From: Flavobacteriales bacterium
Lineage (GTDB): Bacteria > Bacteroidota > Bacteroidia > Flavobacteriales_D > Sanyastnellaceae
Direction: 5' to 3'
Assembly (NCBI GenBank): GCA_027491075.1
Contig: JAIXWX010000034.1
Location: 1 to 64,000, forward strand
DNA length: 64,000 nt
A program made the position numbers and the translations under genes. Positions 56,480 to 64,000 of this stretch are shown here, in pieces. Each line of letters begins with the position of its first letter. Within the stretch, counting starts at the first letter, position 1. A model generated the notes under the pieces. It saw only the letters and a list, made by a program, of their open reading frames with translations. It did not search any database and was not told where the DNA came from.

Positions 56480-56818
56480 TCACATCTCCAATTCTGTAAG
56501 GGGGTTCCAAAAAAGAGATTCAAAAGACTGCACCTGGTCATTGATGATCTTAATGCCTTCGGCTTCCAGTAGCTCCTGCATGCGATGAGGACTGCCGAAG
56601 TGCATTTTTCCGGTAAGAAGTCCGTGTCGGTTTACTACGCGATGCGCCGGAACGGGCGGGTCTGCCTGAATCGCGGCATTCATCGCCCAACCCACCATCC
56701 GCGAACTCATTCCTGTGCCCAAGTACTTTGCAATTGCGCCATACGAGGTCACTCGCCCCTGCGGTATCAAGCGAACAACAGCATAAACGTCTTCAAAGAA
56801 TGAGGATTTAGTGGTCAT
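56480..56818 (-). CDS. Alkyltransferase-like protein (Atl, MGMT fold)
   Basis: A 112-residue protein with the DNA-binding domain of O6-alkylguanine-DNA alkyltransferases. QGRVTSYGAIAKYLG and MVGWAMNAA are the helix-turn-helix region. The active-site motif reads PAHRVV with Ala58 in place of the cysteine of PCHRV, which defines the Atl group. Atl proteins bind O6-alkylguanine without repairing it and hand the lesion to nucleotide excision repair. The start at 56818 is preferred over an upstream ATG at 56833. Confidence 0.88.
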   Translation of the reverse strand: MTTKSSFFEDVYAVVRLIPQGRVTSYGAIAKYLGTGMSSRMVGWAMNAAIQADPPVPAHRVVNRHGLLTGKMHFGSPHRMQELLEAEGIKIINDQVQSFESLFWNPLTELEM

Positions 56819-56836
56819 GAAGAAGAACTTCAATCA

Positions 56837-57118
56837 TTAAGAAACGATGTATCTACCTTTGTATATTCTCCAAAGAAGCAAAGGAGTAGCAATGGTGCTC
56901 ATCGTAAAAAGGAAAACAAACCAAATACTATTGATATCTCGGATTCGCGAAGCAAGCACTATACTGTAAATCCAAATACCAACGATTATAAAGGAAGATA
57001 GTAGAAATGAAATGCTTGTAACAGCGACTTCCTCGCCGTAGCTTACGAAGTGAAAAACCATGAAAGAAAAAGAAAGTACAAATAGAATTATTAAATAAGG
57101 AATTCTTGAGGTATTCAT
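56837..57118 (-). CDS. Small membrane protein of unknown function
   Basis: A 93-residue protein with three hydrophobic segments (about 7-27, 36-58 and 68-85) and a basic end (WRIYKGRYIVS). The start at 57118 puts the first helix at the N terminus; a longer frame from 57157 adds residues that look like non-coding sequence. It lies 18 bases upstream of the atl gene and is probably co-transcribed. No family is recognised. Confidence 0.5.
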   Translation of the reverse strand: MNTSRIPYLIILFVLSFSFMVFHFVSYGEEVAVTSISFLLSSFIIVGIWIYSIVLASRIRDINSIWFVFLFTMSTIATPLLLWRIYKGRYIVS

Positions 57119-57163
57119 ATTTTTCGAAAAATAATAATCAAAAATAGGACTATTCAAGATTCA

Positions 57164-57194
57164 TTGAAACACAAAGATTGAATCTCTATCTTTG
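57164..57194 (+). promoter_or_regulatory. Promoter of lpdA, predicting an almost leaderless transcript
   Basis: TTG at 57164-57166 and TATCTTTG at 57187-57194, 20 bases apart, match the Bacteroidota promoter exactly. The ATG at 57199 is only four bases after the -7 element, so transcription should start at or next to the start codon. Confidence 0.75.
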
Positions 57195-57198
57195 TCGC

Positions 57199-58605
57199 AT
57201 GAATCAATATGATGTTGTAGTAATAGGCTCCGGTCCTGGAGGCTATGTTGGAGCGATCAGAGCAGCTCAATTGGGTTTGAAAACAGCGATCATAGAGCGC
57301 TATAGTACATTGGGTGGAACATGCTTGAATGTAGGGTGCATTCCTTCCAAGGCTTTGTTGGATAGTTCAGAACATTATCATCAGGCGGTGCATACCTTCA
57401 CAGAGCACGGCATTGATTTGAAATCTGCCCCAAAAGTTAACCTTCCACAGATGATCAAGCGCAAGCAAGGGGTTGTAGATCAGACTACCAAGGGCATTGA
57501 TTTTCTCATGAAGAAAAATAAAATCGATGTATATCACGGCCATGGTTCATTTGTAGATCAGAAAACCATCGCTATCGCCAAATCAGATGGAAGCATCGAG
57601 CAAATCGGAGCGAAGAATACCATCATTGCCACAGGATCAAAACCGGCTACGCTTCCATTTATCGAAGTGGATAAAAAGAGAATCATCACCAGCACCGAGG
57701 CGCTTGAACTTCAAGAGATCCCCAAACACATGGTGATCATCGGCGGTGGGGTGATTGGTTTGGAATTGGGAAGCGTATATGGAAGATTGGGATCTCAAAT
57801 TTCAGTGGTAGAATACATGGATAGTATCATCCCAACGATGGATCGTACTATGGGTAGGGAATTGCAAAAGTCACTGAAGAAAATTGGATTCGATTTCTAT
57901 CTTTCTCATAAAGTTAAAGAGGTAAGCGCAAAAGGCAAGACGGTTACAGTAAAGGCCGACAATGCCAAAGGCGAAGAGCTAGTGTTAGAAGGTGACTATG
58001 TCCTTGTGTCGGTGGGCAGAAAGCCTTACACGGAAAACTTGGGCTTGGAGAAAGCAGGGGTGAAGATCGATGATCGTGGCAGGGTTGAGGTGGACCAGCA
58101 CCTACAAACCAATGTGCCCGGAATTTATGCTATCGGTGATGTCGTGAAAGGCGCTATGTTGGCGCACAAAGCGGAGGAGGAGGGAACCTTTGTTGCGGAG
58201 GTCATTGCAGGTCAAAAACCCCATATCAATTACTTGTTGATTCCTGGTGTGGTGTATACGTGGCCAGAGGTAGCAAGTGTTGGCTATACCGAAGAACAGC
58301 TTAAGGATAACAGTACTCCTTATAAAGTAGGGTCCTTTCCTTTCAAAGCCAGCGGAAGAGCTCGAGCCAGCATGGATACCGATGGATTGATAAAGGTGTT
58401 GGCGCATAAGGATACCGATGAGATTTTAGGCGTTCACATGATTGGACCACGCTGTGCCGATATGATTGCCGAAGCAGTAGTGGCTATGGAATTCAAGGCT
58501 TCCGCTGAGGATATAGCACGTATTTCTCATGCGCACCCCACATTCACAGAGAGCTTTAGAGAGGCTGCTCTAGACGCTACGGATAAGAGGGCTATTCATA
58601 TCTAA
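57199..58605 (+). CDS. lpdA: Dihydrolipoyl dehydrogenase
   Basis: A 468-residue flavoprotein that reoxidises the lipoyl groups of pyruvate, 2-oxoglutarate or branched-chain dehydrogenase complexes or the glycine cleavage system. FAD-binding GSGPGG is at 10-15, the redox disulfide is C42 and C47 in GGTCLNVGC, the NAD-binding GGGVIGLELG is central, and the catalytic HAHPTFTE is near the C terminus. The start at 57199 is fixed by the promoter; an in-frame TTG at 57178 would lie upstream of the -7 element. No complex partner genes are adjacent. Confidence 0.95.
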   Translation: MNQYDVVVIGSGPGGYVGAIRAAQLGLKTAIIERYSTLGGTCLNVGCIPSKALLDSSEHYHQAVHTFTEHGIDLKSAPKVNLPQMIKRKQGVVDQTTKGIDFLMKKNKIDVYHGHGSFVDQKTIAIAKSDGSIEQIGAKNTIIATGSKPATLPFIEVDKKRIITSTEALELQEIPKHMVIIGGGVIGLELGSVYGRLGSQISVVEYMDSIIPTMDRTMGRELQKSLKKIGFDFYLSHKVKEVSAKGKTVTVKADNAKGEELVLEGDYVLVSVGRKPYTENLGLEKAGVKIDDRGRVEVDQHLQTNVPGIYAIGDVVKGAMLAHKAEEEGTFVAEVIAGQKPHINYLLIPGVVYTWPEVASVGYTEEQLKDNSTPYKVGSFPFKASGRARASMDTDGLIKVLAHKDTDEILGVHMIGPRCADMIAEAVVAMEFKASAEDIARISHAHPTFTESFREAALDATDKRAIHI

Positions 58606-58635
58606 ATCAAGCGATTGGGTGTGCCCGATTTTTTC

Positions 58636-58665
58636 TTGGTCGATCAAGAAAGTTTCGTATATTTG
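58636..58665 (+). promoter_or_regulatory. Promoter of the DUF177-rpmF operon
   Basis: TTG at 58636-58638 and TATATTTG at 58658-58665 with 19 bases between. It starts 22 bases before the GTG at 58687 and rules out an upstream in-frame start at 58615. Confidence 0.8.
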
Positions 58666-58686
58666 CCACCCCTAAAAAAATCGTCG

Positions 58687-59226
58687 GTGAAGGCCTTGAG
58701 AGAATACCATATTCCTTTTTTGGGCTTGAAACCGGGGCTCCATGAGTACCGATTTCAACTGACGAAAACGTTCTTTGAAGCCTTTGAATACTCGGAAATC
58801 TCTAATGCGGAGATAGAAGTAGAAGTAACACTTGAAAAGCAAAGTACCCTTATGGTATTGGACTTTCAATTGGGTGGAAACGTCGAACTTCTATGCGACC
58901 GTTGCGGAGATGCCTACCTCCAACCCATCTCATCGAATGATAAACTCATCGTGAAGTTTGGGGACGAGACGGGAAGTACAGATGATGAAATTTTGGTATT
59001 GGGTCCTTCGGAAAATACGGTGGACGTTTCTCAATATCTCTATGAATATGCCCATTTGGCACTCCCCGCACGACACGTTCATGCTACCGAAGAGGAATGT
59101 AACCAAGAAGTATTGGCCGCATTCAAAAAGTACACGGTAGAAAATGACAACCGAGATGATTGGGCAGCATTGAAAAATTTACACTTCGAGGAGCATGAGC
59201 CGCTCGAAGACGATGAAGAAGAATAA
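58687..59226 (+). CDS. DUF177 (YceD) family protein
   Basis: A 179-residue member of the DUF177/YceD family, nearly always encoded directly before rpmF and linked to large-subunit rRNA maturation in plants and bacteria. The zinc-like pair CDRCGDAY and the acidic C-terminal tail (EEHEPLEDDEEE) are typical. GTG at 58687 is chosen by promoter position and by the family N terminus VKALREYHIPFLGLKPG. It is followed by rpmF after 30 bases. Confidence 0.9.
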   Translation: MKALREYHIPFLGLKPGLHEYRFQLTKTFFEAFEYSEISNAEIEVEVTLEKQSTLMVLDFQLGGNVELLCDRCGDAYLQPISSNDKLIVKFGDETGSTDDEILVLGPSENTVDVSQYLYEYAHLALPARHVHATEEECNQEVLAAFKKYTVENDNRDDWAALKNLHFEEHEPLEDDEEE

Positions 59227-59256
59227 CAAGGTTATAAAGATTTAATATATACTGAG

Positions 59257-59451
59257 ATGGCACATCCCAAACACAGAATCTCGCAGACCCGTCAGGCAAA
59301 GCGCAGAACACACTACAAGATCGAAGCGCCAAACGTTTCTACTTGTCCAACTACCGGACAGCCTCACCTCTTTCACCGTGCTCACTGGTACGAAGGAAAA
59401 CTTTACTATAAGGGTAAAGTGGTGATGGAAAAAGAGAACGCGGAAGCATAA
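59257..59451 (+). CDS. rpmF: 50S ribosomal protein L32
   Basis: A 64-residue L32 with [21 protein letters not shown], then a single [15 protein letters not shown] segment; the second zinc ligand pair found in some L32 proteins is absent, so this is the zinc-independent form. In many Bacteroidota plsX and fabH follow directly; here a terminator and unrelated genes follow, and fabH is 47 kb away. Confidence 0.97.
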   Translation: MAHPKHRISQTRQAKRRTHYKIEAPNVSTCPTTGQPHLFHRAHWYEGKLYYKGKVVMEKENAEA

Positions 59452-59488
59452 TAGACGTTGCTCCGGTAATTTCAGGATTTTCATATTG

Positions 59489-59524
59489 AGCCGACCTCTG
59501 TTTTGAGGTCGGCTTTCGTGTTTT
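59489..59524 (+). terminator. Terminator after rpmF
   Basis: AGCCGACCTC and GAGGTCGGCT form a perfect ten-base-pair stem around TGTTTT, followed by a T-rich tract. Confidence 0.85.
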
Positions 59525-59615
59525 AAGTGTTTGTTTTTCAATACATGAATACTTCTTATTTGGCTTGATGATTGATACACGTCAATCGGTTACTAAATTT
59601 TAGCATATTCGTACC

Positions 59616-59996
59616 ATGAAAGCCATAATTGTAGCATTTTTCATTCTCCTATCACCAGCTCTTTTTGCTCAAGCGGATATCACTCCTCAAGTGACAGAAG
59701 CACTTAAAAAAGGAGACGCCAACGCCCTCTCTGCATTTTTCATGAGTACAGTGGAGTTGGAAATCATAGGAGAAGAAGGAACCTATAGCGCTCCTACCGC
59801 CAAAACGATGCTCACGAAATTTTTCACAGAAAAACAAGTAAAAGGCTTTACAGTAAAACACCAAGGAAATTCTAAACTTGACGACCAGTACCGGATTGGA
59901 GAACTCACGACTGCTAAAGGAGTGTTTCGACTCACCTTCTTCATGAAAAAGAACGGAAACACCTGGCAGATAAAACAACTCAAAATCGAGAGTTGA
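59616..59996 (+). CDS. DUF4783 family exported protein
   Basis: A 126-residue protein with signal peptide (ALFAQA, cleavage near 19) and a single DUF4783 domain, which resembles the SnoaL/NTF2-like cone fold: ALKKGDANALSAFFMSTVEL, FTVKHQGNSK and FRLTFFMKKNGNTWQIKQLKIES. The family is typical of Bacteroidota and has no established function. It lies 20 bases upstream of nadC, as in many relatives, and may be co-transcribed. Confidence 0.85.
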   Translation: MKAIIVAFFILLSPALFAQADITPQVTEALKKGDANALSAFFMSTVELEIIGEEGTYSAPTAKTMLTKFFTEKQVKGFTVKHQGNSKLDDQYRIGELTTAKGVFRLTFFMKKNGNTWQIKQLKIES

Positions 59997-60004
59997 TTGT
60001 TCCG

Positions 60005-60012
60005 TAATTTTG
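60005..60012 (+). promoter_or_regulatory. Possible -7 element of nadC
   Basis: TAATTTTG fits TAnnTTTG and lies four bases before the nadC ATG, which would give a leaderless transcript. No -33 TTG occurs at the expected spacing. Confidence 0.4.
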
Positions 60013-60016
60013 CGGG

Positions 60017-60859
60017 ATGAATTCATTTGATCTAGATAATTTCTTATTACAAGCTATTGCGGAAGATGTGGGAGATGGAGACCATACCAGCCTCTCTACT
60101 ATTCCCCCAGATGCCATTGGTAAGGCGAAGCTTCTAATTAAAGACACTGGAATTATCGCAGGAATAGACATAGCAAAAAGAGTATTTGAACTCATCGATC
60201 CAAATCTATCTTTTGAAAAGCTCATCCACGACGGGAGTAGTGTAAAGCACGGGGAGATTGCATTTTATGTGGAAGGTCCTTCCAGAAGCATTGTGACGGC
60301 TGAAAGACTCGCACTGAACATCATGCAAAGAATGAGTGGAATTGCCACTCAAACCAGAAAAATCGTTGATATGATCGATCCGATGGGCTGCAAACTCTTG
60401 GATACACGAAAGACTACGCCGGGTTTTAGATACTTCGAAAAGCTAGCAGTGAAGCTAGGAGGTGGCGTCAATCACCGCTTTGGATTGTATGACATGATTT
60501 TAGTTAAAGACAATCACATCGATTATGCAGGAGGCATTCACAATGCACTCCGGCAAATTTCTTCGTATTTGAAAGAAAATCACCTTCAATTGAAAATCGA
60601 GGTGGAGGCAAGGTCAATGGAAGACGTTGAAATGATCCTTCAGGAGAACATGGCATTTCGAATTTTGCTTGACAATTTCTCTCCCGAACAACTCGCGAAC
60701 GCAGTAAAATTAATCAACGGAAGAGTGGAAACTGAAGCAAGCGGAGGGATTGATGAATCGAATGTTGCACAGTATGCGGCAACTGGAGTCGATTATATAT
60801 CCATGGGCGCACTTACGCACCGTATTCACAGTTTGGACTTGAGCTTAAAGGCAGTATAA
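60017..60859 (+). CDS. nadC: Nicotinate-nucleotide diphosphorylase (carboxylating)
   Basis: A 280-residue quinolinate phosphoribosyltransferase that makes nicotinate mononucleotide from quinolinate and PRPP. The N-terminal EDVGDGDHTS, the central LLDTRKTTPGFRYFEKLAVKLGG region, HRFGLYDMILVKDNH and the C-terminal EASGGIDESNVAQYAATGVDYISMG are conserved. Its product is used by NadD (23079 in this window). It is followed by the YihY gene after three bases. Confidence 0.97.
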   Translation: MNSFDLDNFLLQAIAEDVGDGDHTSLSTIPPDAIGKAKLLIKDTGIIAGIDIAKRVFELIDPNLSFEKLIHDGSSVKHGEIAFYVEGPSRSIVTAERLALNIMQRMSGIATQTRKIVDMIDPMGCKLLDTRKTTPGFRYFEKLAVKLGGGVNHRFGLYDMILVKDNHIDYAGGIHNALRQISSYLKENHLQLKIEVEARSMEDVEMILQENMAFRILLDNFSPEQLANAVKLINGRVETEASGGIDESNVAQYAATGVDYISMGALTHRIHSLDLSLKAV

Positions 60860-60862
60860 AGA

Positions 60863-61810
60863 ATGAAGTGGCTGGAGAGAATAAAGAAAATGAAGGGAAC
60901 CCGAATGATCGTTCGGTTCTTTAAAAACCTGAAGCTTCCAGGATTTGAAGGCTTATCGATGTGGTATGTGGGCAGTTTTTTCATAGAAGGTATTACGAAA
61001 GGATCACTTGCCACAAGAGCAGCAGCCATTTCCTTCCGATTGTTCCTGGCTTTTTTCCCAGGAATTATCTTGTTGCTTTCTCTCATTCCACACATTCCAA
61101 TAGATAATTTTCAAGCAAATCTATTTGATAGTGTACGTGGGTTTTTTCCAGGTGATACTTTCAGTCTCTTCGAAAGTACCTTGGATGATTTGATCAATCA
61201 AAAACACAATGCATTGTTATCAATAGGTTTTGTGTTGGTGATCTACTACGCTAGTTCGAGTATCAACGCAATTTTGCTCGGGTTTAATGAAAGCTATCAC
61301 ATCGAGGAACGCGGAAATCCACTGATTTTACGACTTGCAAGTATCGTATTGATTTTTGTATTGGGCTTTATAATGATTGTAGCGGTTTCACTAATCATTT
61401 TTTCTGGGTTGGCATTTGAGAAACTGCATGAAATTGGAATCATCGGGGATAAAGGATACATCCCACTATTGGATTTTGCTAAATGGATTATATCGCTCTT
61501 TTTGATTTATACCGTAATTAGCACGCTCTACAATGTTGGGAATGGGCGCAAAAGAAGGAAATGGCGGTTCTTCAATGTGGGAACTACATTTGCCACTACT
61601 TTCTTTGTACTTGCCTCTATTGCTTTTGCTTACTTCGTAAACAACTTTGGTCAGTTCAATAAATTATACGGTTCTCTGGGAACTTTGATGGTGCTTTTGA
61701 TTTGGTTGAATTTCAATAGCATGATCGTGCTTCTTGGATTTGACCTCAATACCAGTATTCGCAAAGCGAAGAAGCTAGCAAAGGACCAAGTGGCTCCCGT
61801 GCTACCTTAA
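60863..61810 (+). CDS. YihY/BrkB family membrane protein
   Basis: A 315-residue polytopic protein with about six helices. The family signatures AAAISFRLFLAFFPGIILLLSLIPH, YYASSSINAILLGFNESY and GSLGTLMVLLIWLNFNSMIVLLGFDLN are clear. The role is uncertain; the old name RNase BN for this family was not supported, and envelope transport has been suggested. The stop overlaps the stop of the converging glycosyltransferase gene. Confidence 0.92.
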   Translation: MKWLERIKKMKGTRMIVRFFKNLKLPGFEGLSMWYVGSFFIEGITKGSLATRAAAISFRLFLAFFPGIILLLSLIPHIPIDNFQANLFDSVRGFFPGDTFSLFESTLDDLINQKHNALLSIGFVLVIYYASSSINAILLGFNESYHIEERGNPLILRLASIVLIFVLGFIMIVAVSLIIFSGLAFEKLHEIGIIGDKGYIPLLDFAKWIISLFLIYTVISTLYNVGNGRKRRKWRFFNVGTTFATTFFVLASIAFAYFVNNFGQFNKLYGSLGTLMVLLIWLNFNSMIVLLGFDLNTSIRKAKKLAKDQVAPVLP

Positions 61811-63108
61811 TTGTTTATCAAGTTATCTAGCAGTTTGCAGAATTTCTGGGTCAGTGCTTCTCGACTGTAGTCAGGAGCACCCTTTGTGGTGAGCATCGTA
61901 TTGTTTTTCCAGGCGAGATAATGATTTAGCAACATTTCTTCCATTGCGTTTTGATTGCTACGCTCCATCACTTTTCCCGAACTGGTAGCATGAATAAGTG
62001 CCGCCGCATCTCCGTTTTCAGGACCAATGCCAAAGATGGGTGTACCACTGGCCATATACTCATACATTTTACCGGGCATATTTCCTGCTGCAATATCTGA
62101 ATGGGCTAAGATCAACAGCAATAGCGTAGAAGAACGATACAACCCAACCACACTGCTATGGGGTACTGCTGGGTGAAATGAAATGAGGTCATCTAGTTCT
62201 TTCTCTTTAATAAAGTCTCTGAATGCATTATTGACAGGCCCAATGAATTCTATTTTTAAATCGGTTACCTCTATCTTTCTCTGATCCAATAAAGACTTTA
62301 ATGCCAACACAAATGGTCTGGGATCCCTTAATTCATCGACACTGCCCAAGTGACGAATTAAGAAATAATCGGTTCTTTGCTTGGTGGTACCTTCGAAATC
62401 CCTGGCATCATACCCATTGTTGATGAGCTCACATTTTTTGGCTCCCAAAGCAATGAGTCTATCCACGTGATACGGACTAATGCTGATAACTAAATCGGAG
62501 TTTTGAAGTACTTTTCTTTCCAATGCTTGATGTTTTCTTCTCGCCCGTTCTTTGGTTTTAAGAACATCTAACAGGTCCCATTCTGACCATGGGTCGCGGA
62601 AGTCTGACACCCAAACTAAATTCGGGAATTTCTTTTTCAAATTCAATCCTATCAAATGCATGCTGTGCGGCGGACCAGTGGTGATGATTGCATCTACAGG
62701 ATGTTTTTTTAAATAATCTTTTAAAAATTTTATAGATGGGGCAACCCAAGTGACTCGAGGATCTGGAATAAAGTAATTTCCTCTTAAATAGGTGGCAAAG
62801 CGTTGAAAGAAAGAGGCATTTCTATCTGAGATAAAGTCTTTTTGCTGTGGTGGTTTTTTTCCGATCAACTTAAAGGCAGATTGAAAAACCTCCACAGGTT
62901 CGAAAATCTTCGTTTTGATGATCTCTATGGAAGGATCTACATCTTTCATCAATGATGCGTCTTTCACGTCGAAAGCTGGGTTCTCTGGGGTGTAAACTAT
63001 CGGCTCCCATCCATTGCTTCGCATGAATGCACTCATCTTCAACCAACGCTGAACACCGCCTCCTCCGCTGGGCGGCCAATAGTATGATATAATTAATGCT
63101 CTCTTCAT
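61807..63108 (-). CDS. GT4-type glycosyltransferase
   Basis: A 433-residue GT-B fold enzyme likely to transfer a sugar onto surface polysaccharide or lipid. The N-terminal acceptor domain starts ALIISYYWPPSGGGGVQRWLK; the DFRDPWSEWDLL segment and the C-terminal donor site with NMPGKMYEYMASGTPIFGIG (E-x7-E-like region) are present. The donor and acceptor are unknown. The ATG overlaps the nuclease stop by one base (TAATG), so the two are translationally coupled. Confidence 0.85.
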   Translation of the reverse strand: MKRALIISYYWPPSGGGGVQRWLKMSAFMRSNGWEPIVYTPENPAFDVKDASLMKDVDPSIEIIKTKIFEPVEVFQSAFKLIGKKPPQQKDFISDRNASFFQRFATYLRGNYFIPDPRVTWVAPSIKFLKDYLKKHPVDAIITTGPPHSMHLIGLNLKKKFPNLVWVSDFRDPWSEWDLLDVLKTKERARRKHQALERKVLQNSDLVISISPYHVDRLIALGAKKCELINNGYDARDFEGTTKQRTDYFLIRHLGSVDELRDPRPFVLALKSLLDQRKIEVTDLKIEFIGPVNNAFRDFIKEKELDDLISFHPAVPHSSVVGLYRSSTLLLLILAHSDIAAGNMPGKMYEYMASGTPIFGIGPENGDAAALIHATSSGKVMERSNQNAMEEMLLNHYLAWKNNTMLTTKGAPDYSREALTQKFCKLLDNLINN

Positions 63109-64000
63109 TATCTATTGCAATATTCGCAATAAAGCGAACCCGATTTGTGCTCAAAGGAATTACACTCTAGCATATCTCTTACAATGTCGCTTATTTTCTT
63201 TTCAAATAAACTCAAAACCTCGGACTGACTCAAATCGTTGTCTCCGAAATCCAATTCCATCCAACCGGATTTATAGTTCTTCATGCTAAAAATGGCGGGT
63301 CGGATGGCCCGGTCTCCCAACGAGTGTTTTGAAGCCATGTGCATATACATCAAAAGCTGGATCACCTTTCCATTGGTATTCATTTGCCCAGTTTTCGCAT
63401 TAAATACACTGAGCTCGTTTTCTTTTACGCGTCCTGTTTTATAATCCAATATTCTCAATGTATCGTTTAGCAAGTCGATGCGGTCTGTCTTTCCGCGAAG
63501 CACGATCGGAAAAGGTAAACCCGATGCTTCTGTTGGAATTTCAGACTTCAAGCTTTCTTCTAAAGCAATGATCTTAAGAGATTCATTGTTCGACTTCCTT
63601 TTCTTCAGCGCATCTATTTCGAAAGCAATGATCTGATGAAGCATTTGTAATGCTAAAGAAACCTGCAACTTGTTTTCACCAAATTGTAAATCCTCTCCGT
63701 TGAAGTATTTTTTAAAAACAAGAAGAAGATAATCTTCTGCATGATTTCTGAACTCTTCTAACTCTTCTATTGTTGGAAAAGAGGAGACGAAAGGAGTAAA
63801 AAAAACTTCGAGTGTTTCGTGTACCACGCTGCCAAACAATGCATGATCGATGCCTTCGTCAATGCCCTCTTCTTCTCCTAATTGTAGAATATAGCGATAG
63901 TAAAAATCGAGTGGGCACTGTATATATTTATTTATTGCAGAAGGACTCAATCCGGACGATATCATTTGTTGAAGTCGTTCTTTACTAAAACTGTCATTCA
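63108..64000 (-). CDS. AddB-like PD-(D/E)XK nuclease, C-terminal part (5' end outside window)
   Basis: The frame is open to the end of the window and continues upstream of the first ATG (63965), so this is the C-terminal 297 residues of a larger protein, probably an AddB-like deoxyribonuclease partner of the AddA-like helicase at 575. The nuclease core has GSVVHETLE, a DRIDLL strand with ILDYKTGRV as the D...E/D-x-K motif, and IQLLMYM. A Cys in YIQCPLDFYYRY and the terminal CEYC pair resemble the iron-sulfur staple of AddB nucleases. Most Bacteroidota encode the two next to each other; here they are 60 kb apart. Confidence 0.8.
   Translation of the reverse strand, partial: NDSFSKERLQQMISSGLSPSAINKYIQCPLDFYYRYILQLGEEEGIDEGIDHALFGSVVHETLEVFFTPFVSSFPTIEELEEFRNHAEDYLLLVFKKYFNGEDLQFGENKLQVSLALQMLHQIIAFEIDALKKRKSNNESLKIIALEESLKSEIPTEASGLPFPIVLRGKTDRIDLLNDTLRILDYKTGRVKENELSVFNAKTGQMNTNGKVIQLLMYMHMASKHSLGDRAIRPAIFSMKNYKSGWMELDFGDNDLSQSEVLSLFEKKISDIVRDMLECNSFEHKSGSLYCEYCNR

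Overview
The window is a chromosomal segment of a member of the Bacteroidota, most likely Flavobacteriales-like; the genus cannot be fixed from the sequence. The evidence is four proteins with Por-system (type IX secretion, T9SS) C-terminal sorting domains, a FISUMP-domain protein, HYC_CC_PP, DUF4783 and CvpA genes, TonB-dependent and beta-barrel outer-membrane proteins, and promoters of the Bacteroidota type (TTG, about 19 bases, then TAnnTTTG) rather than strong Shine-Dalgarno sites. No rRNA or tRNA gene, CRISPR array, integrase, transposase or phage structural gene was seen.

Layout. 1-5 kb: the end of a T9SS protein, an AddA/UvrD-like helicase-nuclease, and divergent clpX. 5-14 kb: mutS, a TlpA-like lipoprotein, an ALDH7-type aldehyde dehydrogenase, then fabH-accB-accC for fatty-acid initiation. 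14-18 kb: secreted FISUMP and T9SS proteins, a twice-broken lipoprotein gene and an anchored protein of unknown role. 17.7-24 kb: a fused oligopeptide ABC ATPase, a GxxExxY gene in an inverted/tandem repeat nest, pccB, then yicC-gmk-nadD. 24.7-30.7 kb: a GT-C membrane protein whose last 41 bases are repeated on the far side of an inserted AAA/DUF4143 ATPase gene, then a metal-linked set (HYC_CC_PP, HMA protein, TonB receptor). 30.7-40.2 kb: phosphosugar mutase and rfbD, outer-membrane proteins and a MacB-like permease. 40.2-46.9 kb: a possible 21-residue peptide gene with its own terminator, rplM-rpsI-rpsB-tsf, and sdhCAB. 47-56 kb: cvpA followed by an 8.4-kb accessory island. 56-64 kb: an alkyltransferase-like protein, lpdA, DUF177-rpmF, nadC, yihY, a GT4 glycosyltransferase and the end of an AddB-like nuclease.

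The most unusual part is the island after cvpA. A 53-bp piece of the cvpA 3' end recurs 8.4 kb downstream with one mismatch. Between the copies are a large T9SS beta-propeller protein and a tightly packed six-gene set: a P-loop protein, an ABC exporter whose nucleotide-binding domain has lost its P-loop, signature and Walker B sequences, a lipoprotein, a repeat protein, a DUF2490 outer-membrane protein and a lipoprotein isoaspartyl peptidase/asparaginase. The AAA/DUF4143 insertion at 26-27.5 kb has the same architecture at small scale: cargo placed between two copies of the 3' coding end of the host gene, with no recombinase. These two loci are the best candidates for something undescribed.
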